Positions 43,141-52,978 of a DNA stretch of 64,000 nucleotides are shown here, in pieces. This DNA comes from Candidatus Goldiibacteriota bacterium HGW-Goldbacteria-1. Lineage in GTDB: Bacteria; Oederibacteriota; PGYV01. Position 1 is the first letter of the stretch. Each line of letters begins with the position of its first letter. Position numbers and translations under genes: made by a program. The stretch is taken from assembly GCA_002839855.1 (NCBI GenBank), contig PGYV01000003.1, forward strand, positions 1 through 64,000, read 5' to 3'. Below the pieces are notes generated by a model. That model saw only the letters and a program-made list of their open reading frames with translations, made no database searches and was not told the DNA's origin.

Positions 43141-45609
43141 TTGGACGTATTTTTTGGTTATATTGCTAAGTGGTGGTTTGTTTCCGTAATAATCGGGTTG
43201 CTGGCTTTTCCGATAACCTTTGTGCTCTTTGGGAAATCGCAGGATAAGGGTTACATGTTTACAAAAATTGTGGGTATCTTCCTTATATCATACTTTTCCT
43301 GGCTGCTGGGTTTCTTAAGTTTTTCCACCGGCACCATTCTTGGGGTAATAGCCGTAATGACAGGGGTTTCTGTCTGGCTTTTTCTTCAGAATAAAAAAGA
43401 AATGCTTCAATTCTTCTCTGAAAAAGCAGGGGTGGTAATAATAGCCGAACTGTTTTATTTTCTTATTTTCCTTGTTTACGCCATGTTCAGAATGAACCAG
43501 CCGGACATAGTGGGAACGGAAAAATTCATGGATTTTGCTTTCATCAATTCCATAGTTAAAGCCGATAAGATGCCGCCTTTTGACCCGTGGATGTACGGTG
43601 TTGATGCGGCAGGCAAGGCGCTTCATATAAGCTACTATTATTTTGGATATCTTATGATGGCCATAATGTTTAAGCTGACAGCCATACCTAACGGAATGGC
43701 GTACAACATAGCCCTTACATATATAGTGGCGCTGTCCGCGCTTGGAACTGTCGGATTGCTTTACAACCTTACCAAGAATTACCTTATAGGTTTTCTTGCC
43801 GCGGCATTCCTGCTTTTAATAAGCAATATTGACGGGTTTATTCAGGTTGTATCCAACGGCTGGTCCACGGATAACTTTAACTGGTGGCACACTTCCAGAA
43901 TTATTGACAGGCCCAATTACGATATTACCATTAATGAATTCCCGTTTTTCTCGTTCCTTTTGGGCGACCTTCATCCTCATCAGATGGCAATACCATTTGT
44001 ATTGCTTGCCCTTAATATCGGGCTTCTTTTTGCCAAGTGGGAAGAAAAGGATATATTTGGAAAAGAGCCGCGCAAGCTTCTGTTTCTGGGATTCACAGGG
44101 CTGCTTTTAGGCGGGCTTTGGTTCTTAAACAGCTGGGATTTCCCCACATATCTTTTTGTCATAATGCTGTGTATTGCAGCCAACAGGTATTCTGACCGTG
44201 AAAAAGTAAAAGACTGGTGGGTGGACGCGGCAACGGGATTCGGCGTGATATTTTTTATTTCCATAATCGCGTACCTGCCGTTTACGCTTCTTTTTGGCTC
44301 GCAGGCAAAGGGCGTGGGTTTTGTAAAAGCAAACACAAGCGTTGCGGATTACCTTACAATTTTCGGGATTATGCTTTTTCCGATACTTTCCTTTATAGTG
44401 TTCAGGACGTTTAACTGGGTTTTTGCCATTAAGGGCGAGAAATCCAAAAAGAGGAACGAGTACTGCCCCCGCTGCGGAACTGAAATAAGGGAAGGCAAAA
44501 TAATATGCGGGCAGTGCGGCTACCAGATAACAGGAGTGGAACTTAAGCTTGGAGGGGAAGAACTTCCTGTTAAAAAAGGCAATCAGACAGTAATGTCATT
44601 TTTCAAACTTTTTACGGCGCCGGGCTCTGTTAAGGATAAAAAGGTATTTATAGGGCTTGGAATTACAATTGGTGTTGCGCTGCTGCTTATAACGGTTAAG
44701 ACCATTTTTGACCTTACCGCAAAATGCCCGGAATGCAAAGGCTTCACCCCCGGAATATTTGCGGGTATTATGTTCCTGCTTTTTGCCTATACGTTTGTGC
44801 TTGGGCTTACAAAGGTGGAACAGAAAGAAAACCAGTTTGTCATAATCCTTATCTTTACCGCTTTCTTTGCAGCCCTTGGCTGCGAACTTTTTCACGTTAT
44901 TGACACTTTCTCCCGCGAAGGGCAGCACGCGCCGCTGGAACGCATGAACACGGTATTTAAATTCTATTACCAGACGTGGATAATGTATTCCATAGCAGCC
45001 GCGTACAGTTTCTTCTGGATAAAGCATTTCTATTTAAGGCATAAACACGCCGCTATACGCTGGTCGTGGTATTCGGTATTTATTCTTCTTATCGCGGCCG
45101 GAATGTTCTATCCGTTTGCGGCATCAAGCGTAAAGACCGCGGGTTTTTCCGGCGCCATGGAACTTGACGGAAGCGCGTTTTTAAAAGAAAGGCTGTATGA
45201 AGGAAGGATGCCGGCAGCGGGCGATTATGAAGCCATTCAGTGGTTAAAAAAGGAAGTTAAAGGCAAACCCGTAATCCTTGAAGCGTGGGGCGGGGAATAC
45301 ACTGAATACGCCAGAATAACATCATTTACGGGATTGCCCACAGTGCTTGGGTGGCCGGGGCATGAACTGCAGTGGCGCGGCAATTACGACGAAGCCGGCC
45401 GCAGGCAGGGTATTGTCAGCAGAATATACGAAACAGCGGATGCCAATGAAGCGCAGCAGCTTTTAAACCAGTTTAACGTGGAATACGTGTACGTGGGCGT
45501 ACTGGAACGCGATAAGTTTGGCAGCGCGGGAAACTTGGATAAGTTTAAAGATTTTATGGATGTGGCTTATTTTAATAAAAATGAAACTATAATATACAAG
45601 AAAAGGTAA
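43141..45609 (+). CDS. DUF2298 / YYY-domain membrane protein with inserted zinc ribbon
   Basis: The 822-residue polytopic protein has at least a dozen hydrophobic segments. Conserved blocks typical of the family (first noted in Chloroflexi and archaea) are FGYLMMAIMFKL, FPFFSFLLGDLHPHQMAIPF and ERMNTVFKFYYQTWIMYS. The soluble C-terminal part reads WGGEYTEYARI. At about residues 442-460 a CX2CX10CX2C zinc ribbon is inserted in a cytoplasmic loop, with another CxxC near 530. Its biochemical function is unknown. A GT-C-like glycosyl transfer role is suspected. The start is TTG 43141 after GGAGG. Confidence 0.85.
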   Translation: MDVFFGYIAKWWFVSVIIGLLAFPITFVLFGKSQDKGYMFTKIVGIFLISYFSWLLGFLSFSTGTILGVIAVMTGVSVWLFLQNKKEMLQFFSEKAGVVIIAELFYFLIFLVYAMFRMNQPDIVGTEKFMDFAFINSIVKADKMPPFDPWMYGVDAAGKALHISYYYFGYLMMAIMFKLTAIPNGMAYNIALTYIVALSALGTVGLLYNLTKNYLIGFLAAAFLLLISNIDGFIQVVSNGWSTDNFNWWHTSRIIDRPNYDITINEFPFFSFLLGDLHPHQMAIPFVLLALNIGLLFAKWEEKDIFGKEPRKLLFLGFTGLLLGGLWFLNSWDFPTYLFVIMLCIAANRYSDREKVKDWWVDAATGFGVIFFISIIAYLPFTLLFGSQAKGVGFVKANTSVADYLTIFGIMLFPILSFIVFRTFNWVFAIKGEKSKKRNEYCPRCGTEIREGKIICGQCGYQITGVELKLGGEELPVKKGNQTVMSFFKLFTAPGSVKDKKVFIGLGITIGVALLLITVKTIFDLTAKCPECKGFTPGIFAGIMFLLFAYTFVLGLTKVEQKENQFVIILIFTAFFAALGCELFHVIDTFSREGQHAPLERMNTVFKFYYQTWIMYSIAAAYSFFWIKHFYLRHKHAAIRWSWYSVFILLIAAGMFYPFAASSVKTAGFSGAMELDGSAFLKERLYEGRMPAAGDYEAIQWLKKEVKGKPVILEAWGGEYTEYARITSFTGLPTVLGWPGHELQWRGNYDEAGRRQGIVSRIYETADANEAQQLLNQFNVEYVYVGVLERDKFGSAGNLDKFKDFMDVAYFNKNETIIYKKR

Positions 45610-45618
45610 GGAGGAAAA

Positions 45619-47556
45619 ATGGCAGATACAATGAAATGCTCGAAGTGCGGATCTGAAAATCCCAAAGACAACAAGTTCTGTGACAGCTGCGGCGCTAAGA
45701 TGACGGTGCCAAGCGATCCGGCAAAAAAAGAAGCAAAGGCGGATGGCAAAAAGGCAGCGGCAAAAACAGCAAAATCTTCAGACATGGCAATAACAACGCA
45801 GGACCTTATTCAGACCCCCGGGGCTTTTACTATAAATTGGGAAGCTGTTATCTGGCTGTTAATAATTATAGCCGCGTTTGTTTCAAGGTTCGCGGTGCTT
45901 GGCGATAAGCCTATGCACCACGATGAATCCATGCACGCGTTTTACTCGTGGAAGCTTTTCATGGGCAACGGGTATTCTTATAACCCGATGCTTCACGGGC
46001 CGTTTCTTTTTCACGCCAACGCGTTTGTTTACTTTCTTTTCGGAGCCACCGATTATACAGCCAGGATAATGCCGGCTTTTTACGGCATGCTTTGCATCTG
46101 GCTTCTGTGGTACTTAAAACCACAGCTTGGCAAAACAGGCGCTATGGTCACGGCTTTTATCATGGCGATATCGCCTTCGTTTATGTACCAGTCCCGCTAC
46201 ATAAGAAACGATATCTACATAGCGGGGGACACGCTTTTAATAGTTGTAGGGCTGTTCAAATACTTTGAAAACAAAAAGCCCGGCTGGCTGTTTCTGGCAG
46301 CGGTTGGACTTGCGCTTTCCTGGGCTACAAAAGAAGTAACGTATATAACCCTGTTTATTTTTGGAACGTTTTTCTTTGTAAGGTGGCTCTGGGAAAATTC
46401 GCTTAAAACATCCGACCCTGATAAATACGAAGACGAGGGCGGAATGCACCGCACGGTGGAATATTGGCTTACAAAGCCCGGGTCAAAAGTGTTTCTTACC
46501 GCGCTGGGTATTTTTGTGGCAATACACGCGCTGCTGTTTTTTAATAAAGAACCCAATCACAGTTTTTTTGTAAACGCTAAAGGGATAATTGACGGTTATA
46601 TCGCGGCTTTAACGTACTGGCTTGGCCAGCACGGTGTGGCGCGCGGCAGCCAGCCGTGGAATTTTTACCTGCTTTTAACCCCGTTCTATGAACTGCCTTC
46701 GGTATTCTTCGGGCTTATAGCGACGGTTTATTACGTTATTAAAAAAGAAAAAAGGACGCTGTTTAATATTTTCTGTATTTACTGGTGGATAATGGCGATG
46801 ATAATTTATTCATGGGCCGGCGAAAAAATGCCGTGGCTTGTATTACACCCGTTATTACCTTTAATGCTTATAGCCGGAAAAATGATAGCGGATATAATTG
46901 ACAATAAAGAACAGACCTGGAAAAGGGCGGCAGGCCTTGTGATGTTTGTACTGTTATCGCTTGGTTCCATTCACGGCGCGATTAACGTCTGCTTCTATGA
47001 AGAAGGCGCGTCGCCAAAAGAGTCGCTTATTTACGTGCAGTCATCCGTGGATTCCACAAAAATAGTCCGCAACCTTGATAACTTTGCCAACAGGATGAAG
47101 GCGTTAAAGTGGGACAGCCAGGAATTCCGCAGGTACAGCCCGTATGACCTGGAAATGGTAATTGAAGATTATTGTTCCTGGCCGTTCGCGTGGTATTTAA
47201 GGGATTATAAAAAGATAGCGTACCCGCCAAAAATGATACCCGATTCTGATGTCGGCAAAGCCATAATATTTTCCGGCATTGAAGAGGCAAACGCGGGCCA
47301 CGACGCTGCGGTAAAGGCAAAACTTGAAAATGATTACGTGGCTTTCAGGTATAAGCTTAGGGAATGGTGGGCGCCTGATGAAAAGAAATGGTGGAGCGCG
47401 CCGCTTTTCAGCGCGCCAAACAAGCCCGGCAAGATAGAAATGATGTGGAAGCGTTTTATGTACCGCGATGTGTGGAACGACCTTGGTTCTTATGACATGG
47501 TGGTTTATGTAAGAAAAGACCTTGAAAAATACTGGCTGGAGGGCGGAGACAGATGA
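45619..47556 (+). CDS. PMT-like GT-C membrane glycosyltransferase (TIGR03663 type) with N-terminal zinc ribbon
   Basis: The 645-residue protein opens with a zinc ribbon CX2CX10CX2C at residues 7-24. An Ala/Lys linker and a dolichyl-phosphate-mannose-transferase-like membrane domain follow. The segment DKPMHHDESMHAFYSWKLF after TM1 has the acidic pair expected in the GT-C catalytic loop. About eleven hydrophobic segments follow. The zinc ribbon has the same cysteine spacing as in the preceding YYY protein. Family members of this type tend to occur together with YYY proteins. It probably transfers sugar from a lipid donor to a surface acceptor. It overlaps the next gene by 4 bp. Confidence 0.85.
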   Translation: MADTMKCSKCGSENPKDNKFCDSCGAKMTVPSDPAKKEAKADGKKAAAKTAKSSDMAITTQDLIQTPGAFTINWEAVIWLLIIIAAFVSRFAVLGDKPMHHDESMHAFYSWKLFMGNGYSYNPMLHGPFLFHANAFVYFLFGATDYTARIMPAFYGMLCIWLLWYLKPQLGKTGAMVTAFIMAISPSFMYQSRYIRNDIYIAGDTLLIVVGLFKYFENKKPGWLFLAAVGLALSWATKEVTYITLFIFGTFFFVRWLWENSLKTSDPDKYEDEGGMHRTVEYWLTKPGSKVFLTALGIFVAIHALLFFNKEPNHSFFVNAKGIIDGYIAALTYWLGQHGVARGSQPWNFYLLLTPFYELPSVFFGLIATVYYVIKKEKRTLFNIFCIYWWIMAMIIYSWAGEKMPWLVLHPLLPLMLIAGKMIADIIDNKEQTWKRAAGLVMFVLLSLGSIHGAINVCFYEEGASPKESLIYVQSSVDSTKIVRNLDNFANRMKALKWDSQEFRRYSPYDLEMVIEDYCSWPFAWYLRDYKKIAYPPKMIPDSDVGKAIIFSGIEEANAGHDAAVKAKLENDYVAFRYKLREWWAPDEKKWWSAPLFSAPNKPGKIEMMWKRFMYRDVWNDLGSYDMVVYVRKDLEKYWLEGGDR

Positions 47557-48521
47557 TTAACCTGGCAAGCATGTCAAAGCAGGAAAAAATTATTATAAGT
47601 ACGTTGTTTGGAATTCTGCTTATTGTAATATTGGTTATGTTTAACCCGGATAATGTAAGCAAAGAAAGAAAACCCGTACAGCAGGCGCAGTCTTCAGAGG
47701 CAAAAAAAGGTTCGTTTAACAGCGCGCGCGACCTTGATGTGGATGCGGAAGGAAACATATACGTGGTGGATTCCCGCAATCACAGGATACAGAAGTTCAA
47801 CAAAGAAAATGCTTTTGTTTCCATGTGGGGAAAAGAAGGCGAAGATAAGGGCAAATTTAAGGAACCCTGCGGCATAGACATGGGCCCGGACGGCAACCTT
47901 TATGTGACAGATACATGGAACAGCAGGATACAGGTATTCAACAAAAGCGGAAAATATATCAGGGATTTTGGCAAGGATAAAGGCATGTGGGGCCCGCGCG
48001 ACGCGGCTGTTGATAAAAACGGTTATGTTTACGTGTGCGACACAGGCAACGGCAAAATAGAGAAATTTGACCCGCAGGGAAAATCTGTGGCCACAATCGG
48101 CACAAAGGGAGCGGGCAAATTACAGTTCAATGAACCTTTTGGAATTAAGGAAGGGCCGGACGGAAAACTTTACATACTTGACCGCAAGAATTACAGGGTG
48201 CAGATTATCACTACAAACGGGCAGTATGTAAATGAATTTAAAGTGGACGGATGGGCAGACGGCCAGATTGTAAACGGCTGCCTTATGGAACCGTACCTTT
48301 CAATGGACAGGCAGCGCGGTTTTATTTACATAACGGATTCCACAAATAAAAGGGTGCTGCGTTATTCCCTTGACGGAAAGAAAAAGAAAATTATTGATAA
48401 AAATGAAAACGGGGCGCCTTTATTTGGATGCCCGCTTTCGGTGGCATACGCAGGCGGCGGAAAAATTGTGGTGTCTGATTCAGGGTTAAACAAGCTTATC
48501 AGTTATATAGATAAAGATTAA
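47553..48521 (+). CDS. Membrane-anchored NHL-repeat protein (first of two)
   Basis: The 322-residue protein has one N-terminal transmembrane helix (about 11-31). Five or six NHL repeats follow, such as ARDLDVDAEGNIYVVDSRNH, PCGIDMGPDGNLYVTDTWNS and PRDAAVDKNGYVYVCDTGNG, forming a beta-propeller outside the membrane. The repeats bind proteins or glycans. Its start overlaps the upstream gene, so it is coupled to the glycosyltransferase. Confidence 0.85.
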   Translation: MINLASMSKQEKIIISTLFGILLIVILVMFNPDNVSKERKPVQQAQSSEAKKGSFNSARDLDVDAEGNIYVVDSRNHRIQKFNKENAFVSMWGKEGEDKGKFKEPCGIDMGPDGNLYVTDTWNSRIQVFNKSGKYIRDFGKDKGMWGPRDAAVDKNGYVYVCDTGNGKIEKFDPQGKSVATIGTKGAGKLQFNEPFGIKEGPDGKLYILDRKNYRVQIITTNGQYVNEFKVDGWADGQIVNGCLMEPYLSMDRQRGFIYITDSTNKRVLRYSLDGKKKKIIDKNENGAPLFGCPLSVAYAGGGKIVVSDSGLNKLISYIDKD

Positions 48522-48538
48522 AACAGGAGGGTTTAAAT

Positions 48539-49597
48539 ATGGCAAAGAAAAAAGTAAAGAAGGCATTAAAGAAACCGGTGAAGTCAAAAAAGGTTTCAAA
48601 GAAAAGCAAAGCCAAAAAAAGTAAAAAACGCGGTAAAAAGAAAAAGGGCGGTTTTGGCGGGCTTATAATTGCCGTGATTATTATTGCTGCCGTAATAGGG
48701 ATAGCAAAATTAAAAGGCGGCGATCCGGTAAAGTATATTAAGGCGGATAAGATAATTGAATTTGGCGGAACGGGTGAAAAAACAGGGCAGATGAACGGGC
48801 CAAGGGGCCTTGCTGTATCTGATGACGGTTTTTTATATGTGGCTGACCTTCAGAATAACAGGGTGGACAAATTCACGTTAAACGGTGAATCCGCCGGCAC
48901 AGTAGGGGAAAAAGGCGAGAAAAAAGGGCAGTTTAAAGAACCGTCCGGCGTGGCTGTTGACAAACAGAATAATCTGTATGTGGCTGACGCGTGGAACGGA
49001 AGGATGCAGAAGTTTGATTCAAAAGGCAGGTTTGTCCTGGAAATTGGCGGAGAAAAAGCCGGTTTTTACAGCCCAAGAAACGTGGCTGTTAACTCTTACG
49101 GAATGGTGCACGTGGCAGACACAGGTACTTCAAGGATACACAGGTTTGACACTGACGGCAACCGTATAGGAAAACCGTTCGGCGAGCGCGGAAAAGCGCT
49201 TGGTAATTTCCAGGAAGTTTTTGGCATAGCTTTTGACAGCAAGAAAAGGGTATATGTAGGCGACCCGGGCAATATGCGCGTGGCAGTCCTGTCAGGCGAT
49301 TTAAAACCGGAAGCTTCAATTAAAGTTAAGGGCTGGGATGCCGCAAAACCCATGTGGCCGATGGTGGCTGTTGATTCGCGCGATTATCTTTACGCTGTAT
49401 CATCGGGCACGCAGGATATCTGGGTCTATGACACCAAACATCCAAAGTTCAAATATGTGGGAACCATTAAGACAGATTCAAAAGGCAAGACTCTTTTTGG
49501 CAACCCTCTTGGTATCGCGATTGACGCGCAGGACAACATTTATATCTCCGAAGTGTCAAAGAACACAATAGTAAAGATCAGGCCGGTATTTGAATAA
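48539..49597 (+). CDS. Membrane-anchored NHL-repeat protein (second of two)
   Basis: The 352-residue protein has a strongly basic Lys-rich cytoplasmic N-terminus (about 1-35), one transmembrane helix (about 38-58) and NHL repeats (PRGLAVSDDGFLYVADLQNN, PSGVAVDKQNNLYVADAWNG, PRNVAVNSYGMVHVADTGTS). It is related to the preceding protein and probably arose by duplication. The C-terminus is FGNPLGIAIDAQDNIYISEV. GGAGG precedes ATG 48539. Confidence 0.85.
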   Translation: MAKKKVKKALKKPVKSKKVSKKSKAKKSKKRGKKKKGGFGGLIIAVIIIAAVIGIAKLKGGDPVKYIKADKIIEFGGTGEKTGQMNGPRGLAVSDDGFLYVADLQNNRVDKFTLNGESAGTVGEKGEKKGQFKEPSGVAVDKQNNLYVADAWNGRMQKFDSKGRFVLEIGGEKAGFYSPRNVAVNSYGMVHVADTGTSRIHRFDTDGNRIGKPFGERGKALGNFQEVFGIAFDSKKRVYVGDPGNMRVAVLSGDLKPEASIKVKGWDAAKPMWPMVAVDSRDYLYAVSSGTQDIWVYDTKHPKFKYVGTIKTDSKGKTLFGNPLGIAIDAQDNIYISEVSKNTIVKIRPVFE

Positions 49598-50876
49598 TAC
49601 AAACGGCAGTCAGGGAATTAAAGTGAAAGATAGAAATGAAGGCCTGCTGAAAGATTCAATAATAATGTTTGCTGCCACAAGCGGCGTGAACCTTTTAAAT
49701 TTTATCTTTCACATGTATGTAAGCAGAAAATTGGGCCCGGAAGAGTACGGAGTGCTTGTCCCTCTTCTGGGCCTTGTTATACTTTTTTCCATGCCTGCTT
49801 TGGCGCTTCAGATGACAATTGTAAAAAAGACATCAATCTGTATGGCAAGGAAAAATTACGGGGGCATTGAACACCTTTTCAGAAAAACCACAGGCTGGTT
49901 TCTTATGCTTGGCGCCGTTTATTTCATCGGGTTTCTTGCCGGCGGGCCGTTCATACAGTCTTTTTTCAAAATTGACGATTACGGCCTTATAGTAATTCTG
50001 GGTTTAATAGCCGTTGTATCCCTTATAATACCGGTGGTCCGCGGCATACTTCAGGGGATGCAGAATTTTATTGGCATGGGGCTTAACCTTACGCTGGATG
50101 CCGTGTTACGGCTGGGTTCCCTTATACTGTTTTTAATGCTTGGATTCGGCGTCAGGGGGGCGTTATTAACCACGTTTGTCGGCGCCTTCTGCGCTTATCT
50201 TGTAGGTATTTTTATGCTGTCGTTTTTATTTAAACACAGGGAAAAAAATGTTGAAATATTAAGAAAAAGGGATATTTTATCTTACGCGCTGCCGGTTTTT
50301 TTCTCTGCCACGGCGTTTTCGCTGCTAAGTTACATGGATGTTTTTATGGTAAAACATTTTTTCGCGGAACATGACGCGGGGCTGTATTCCGCCACTTCAA
50401 TAATAGGCAAGGCGTTTTTATTCTTCCCCGGAGCCATTGTAATGACCCTTTTTCCCAAAGTGTCTCAGAGTTTTGAACTTAATAACGCCACCGGAAAAAT
50501 GCTTTTAAAAAGCCTGGGGCTGACAGCGGTTGTATCAGCCGCTGCAATAATATTCTGTTATTTCTTTCCGGACTTTGTAATAGGGCTGCTTTTTGGCGGG
50601 GAATATAAGGGCATAGCGCCTGTGGTAAGAATTTTTGGCGCCGCGATACTTCCGCTTGTTTTGATAAATGTGGTTATGAACTACTGCCTGGCAATACACA
50701 GGTATGTAATGATATATATAATGTACGCCGGAATCATTCTGTATGCGGTGCTTTTATGGTTTTTCCACGCTTCATTTATGCAGGTAATAACAATACTATT
50801 TTCCGTGAATCTGGCGATACTGCTTTTATCGCTGCTTACGGCAAAAGAGAACAGGAAACCCGAACATGCCGTTTAA
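49590..50876 (+). CDS. Polysaccharide flippase (Wzx/MATE-like, oligosaccharide exporter)
   Basis: The 428-residue protein has about 12-14 hydrophobic segments and the family opening LLKDSIIMFAATSGVNLLNFIFHMYVSRKLG (about residues 18-48), plus GPEEYGVLVPLLG. It probably moves lipid-linked glycan across the inner membrane. TTG 49590 overlaps the upstream gene. An internal GTG at 49623 is an alternative start. It overlaps the next gene. Confidence 0.85.
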   Translation: MNNTNGSQGIKVKDRNEGLLKDSIIMFAATSGVNLLNFIFHMYVSRKLGPEEYGVLVPLLGLVILFSMPALALQMTIVKKTSICMARKNYGGIEHLFRKTTGWFLMLGAVYFIGFLAGGPFIQSFFKIDDYGLIVILGLIAVVSLIIPVVRGILQGMQNFIGMGLNLTLDAVLRLGSLILFLMLGFGVRGALLTTFVGAFCAYLVGIFMLSFLFKHREKNVEILRKRDILSYALPVFFSATAFSLLSYMDVFMVKHFFAEHDAGLYSATSIIGKAFLFFPGAIVMTLFPKVSQSFELNNATGKMLLKSLGLTAVVSAAAIIFCYFFPDFVIGLLFGGEYKGIAPVVRIFGAAILPLVLINVVMNYCLAIHRYVMIYIMYAGIILYAVLLWFFHASFMQVITILFSVNLAILLLSLLTAKENRKPEHAV

Positions 50877-51597
50877 AAAACTTTCAGTTTTAATGCCTGT
50901 ATTCAATGAAGAACTTGCGGTTGCCGCCAATATTCTGGAAACCGATGAATATTTTAAGAAACTTGGGATTGGATATGAAATTATAGTCATAGATGACGGG
51001 TCAAAAGATAAAACCTATGAAAAGGTGAAAGAGTTAAATAACCCAAGGGTAATGGCGTACAAACAGCAGATAAACGAAGGCAAGGGCGAGGCGTTAAAAG
51101 AGGCGTTTAAAAAAAGCACAGGCGATATGGTCATGCTGCTTGACGGCGACCTTGACATTCACCCAAGGCAGTTTGAAGTGCTCTTTGAAGTGATGAAGAG
51201 CAATAATGCCGATGTTGTAATCGGATCCAAGCGCCACAAGGATTCGGTTTTAAATTACCCCAAAAACAGAAGGTTAATGTCCGCGGTTTATTTTTTTATC
51301 GTGAAATTATTATTTGGACTGCCGTTAAAAGACACGCAGACCGGGATAAAGCTGTTTAAGGCAGAAGTATTAAAGAATACCTTTCATAAAGTGCTTATCA
51401 AGCGCTACGCGTTTGACCTTGAACTGCTTGTGCTTGCACACCATAAAGGGTATAAGATAGCCGAAGCGCCGGTTGTGGTTGACTACAAAGGCAAATACGG
51501 CCACATAAAGTTTAAAACGATTTTTAACATGGTATGGGACACCCTTGCCGTATTCTACCGCCTGCACATAATAAAGTATTACGACAAACAGCAGTAG
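50866..51597 (+). CDS. Family 2 glycosyltransferase, dolichol-phosphate mannosyltransferase-like
   Basis: The 243-residue GT-A enzyme has LMPVFNEELAV, IVIDDGSKDKT, MLLDGDLDIHPRQ (the metal-binding DxD) and QTGIKLFKAEV, typical of DPM1/DPG-synthase-like enzymes. It has no membrane tail. It could make the polyprenyl-phosphate sugar donor used by the PMT-like protein of the same operon. It overlaps the flippase gene by 11 bp. Confidence 0.88.
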   Translation: MPFKKLSVLMPVFNEELAVAANILETDEYFKKLGIGYEIIVIDDGSKDKTYEKVKELNNPRVMAYKQQINEGKGEALKEAFKKSTGDMVMLLDGDLDIHPRQFEVLFEVMKSNNADVVIGSKRHKDSVLNYPKNRRLMSAVYFFIVKLLFGLPLKDTQTGIKLFKAEVLKNTFHKVLIKRYAFDLELLVLAHHKGYKIAEAPVVVDYKGKYGHIKFKTIFNMVWDTLAVFYRLHIIKYYDKQQ

Positions 51598-51853
51598 CGG
51601 ATTTTCTTGTCTTTGTTTGGTCTTTTAATGTAGAGGCGTAATATATTACGCCTCGTCTTTGATTTAAATATGTTTTTGAATTTGTAGGGACAGCGCTCCT
51701 GCGCTGTCCGGCAGTTTTGTTTTTGTCCTGGTAGTGGTAGACGCGGGTCTTCAGCCCGCGGGATCTCGGGTTTATTTTATCGTGACCTTATTAATCAGCC
51801 ATTTGGGCAAAATATCTATGACAGGTAAACAAAAAAACAGAAGGGAAATGCGG
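51598..51853. repeat. Spacer with three dispersed palindromic repeats
   Basis: A perfect 22-bp palindrome GAGGCGTAAT...ATTACGCCTC lies at 51633-51654. A perfect hairpin GGACAGCGC-TCCT-GCGCTGTCC lies at 51688-51709. A CGCGGG/CCCGCG hairpin in the TGGTAGACGCGGGTCT context is at 51735-51761. No gene is seen before ATG 51854. Confidence 0.8.
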
Positions 51854-52801
51854 ATGAAAAAAACAATACTGCTATTGTCTCAATGCCTGTTTTACCTGAT
51901 GTTTTTTTCATCCATATGTGCTGCAGTAAATATAAAAGAACTTGATAGATTGATGGATTCATATTTTCATCAACGCGAAATTGTTAAAAGTAATAATAAA
52001 AGTGAGAAATCAGAAGAATTAAGAAAAATAAGAAGTTGGATAGAAGCACAATTAAATCTAAAAACTTTGCAAAAAAACGTTGAAAATGAACGAAAAATAC
52101 TACAGATAATAGAGAATCTTCAATCCAAAAGAAGTGCAATTCAGATTAAAGGAGATACGGTTTTTAATCCGTTGGTTTATAACGATACAATATTGTTATC
52201 TTATCTTTATTTTTGCTTGGCAGAGATTTATTACGATAGGGGGAATTATAGTTTAGCAGCTGATGCTTATGAAATGCATTGTGTCGAAGTAGATAAATTC
52301 GGTATAGGGCCATACTTTATAAGGGATGAATTTCAATATGCGCATGTAATTGCATCCGCTTTAGAAGCATGCAGGTTTAATAAGGAAAAGTTCAGAAAGA
52401 AATACCCAAGTTTAAGTGCTTATTTTATTGAACTAGAAATTTTCAGGAAAAAGAATATTTTGTTTATTGAACGCATGTTATTGAATGATTATTATTCCAG
52501 GTTAATAATTGTATCGCGTGATAAAATGGTTAAAAACCTTACAAAATATTATTATATTGTTAAATCTAAGAGTATAAAGATTAAGAGTGTTACATCTGAT
52601 AAAGATGTAATAAATATTATTCTTGAAGATTTGGATACCAAAAATACGGGTGAATACAGTTACAGTAATGGAAAAATTAATGTGATAAAACATGTAGAAA
52701 CTGAATGGCAAATAAGGGGATATGACGATGACATGGCGCGAGATTTAAAGCGGCATCCTAATATTTATATATTTCCTGAAGAATATTATATAAAAGAATA
52801 A
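51854..52801 (+). CDS. Exported protein of unknown function, AT-rich
   Basis: The 315-residue protein starts with a signal peptide (MKKTILLLSQCLFYLMFFSS). It contains a TPR-like helical hairpin (YFCLAEIYYDRGNYSLAADAYEMHC) and a C-terminal beta-rich region. It is not recognised. ATG 51854 follows AAGGGA. The frame is open upstream to 51734, but that part is repeat sequence. AT content and AAA/ATA codons differ from the neighbouring glycosyltransferase genes, suggesting recent acquisition between repeats. Confidence 0.7.
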   Translation: MKKTILLLSQCLFYLMFFSSICAAVNIKELDRLMDSYFHQREIVKSNNKSEKSEELRKIRSWIEAQLNLKTLQKNVENERKILQIIENLQSKRSAIQIKGDTVFNPLVYNDTILLSYLYFCLAEIYYDRGNYSLAADAYEMHCVEVDKFGIGPYFIRDEFQYAHVIASALEACRFNKEKFRKKYPSLSAYFIELEIFRKKNILFIERMLLNDYYSRLIIVSRDKMVKNLTKYYYIVKSKSIKIKSVTSDKDVINIILEDLDTKNTGEYSYSNGKINVIKHVETEWQIRGYDDDMARDLKRHPNIYIFPEEYYIKE

Positions 52802-52978
52802 TGGAGCAATTACAAAAGAGTCTGAAACAGTTCAGGAATAAAGGATATATTAATATGAAACTTGTTCTTTGTATTTTGCCTGTTGAATTAGTTCTACATA
52901 TGTTTTAAACTTATATAAACATATGCCGTATTTTTAAGCTTTGCGGCAGGATTAACTGTTAATAATAAACGGAGAATT

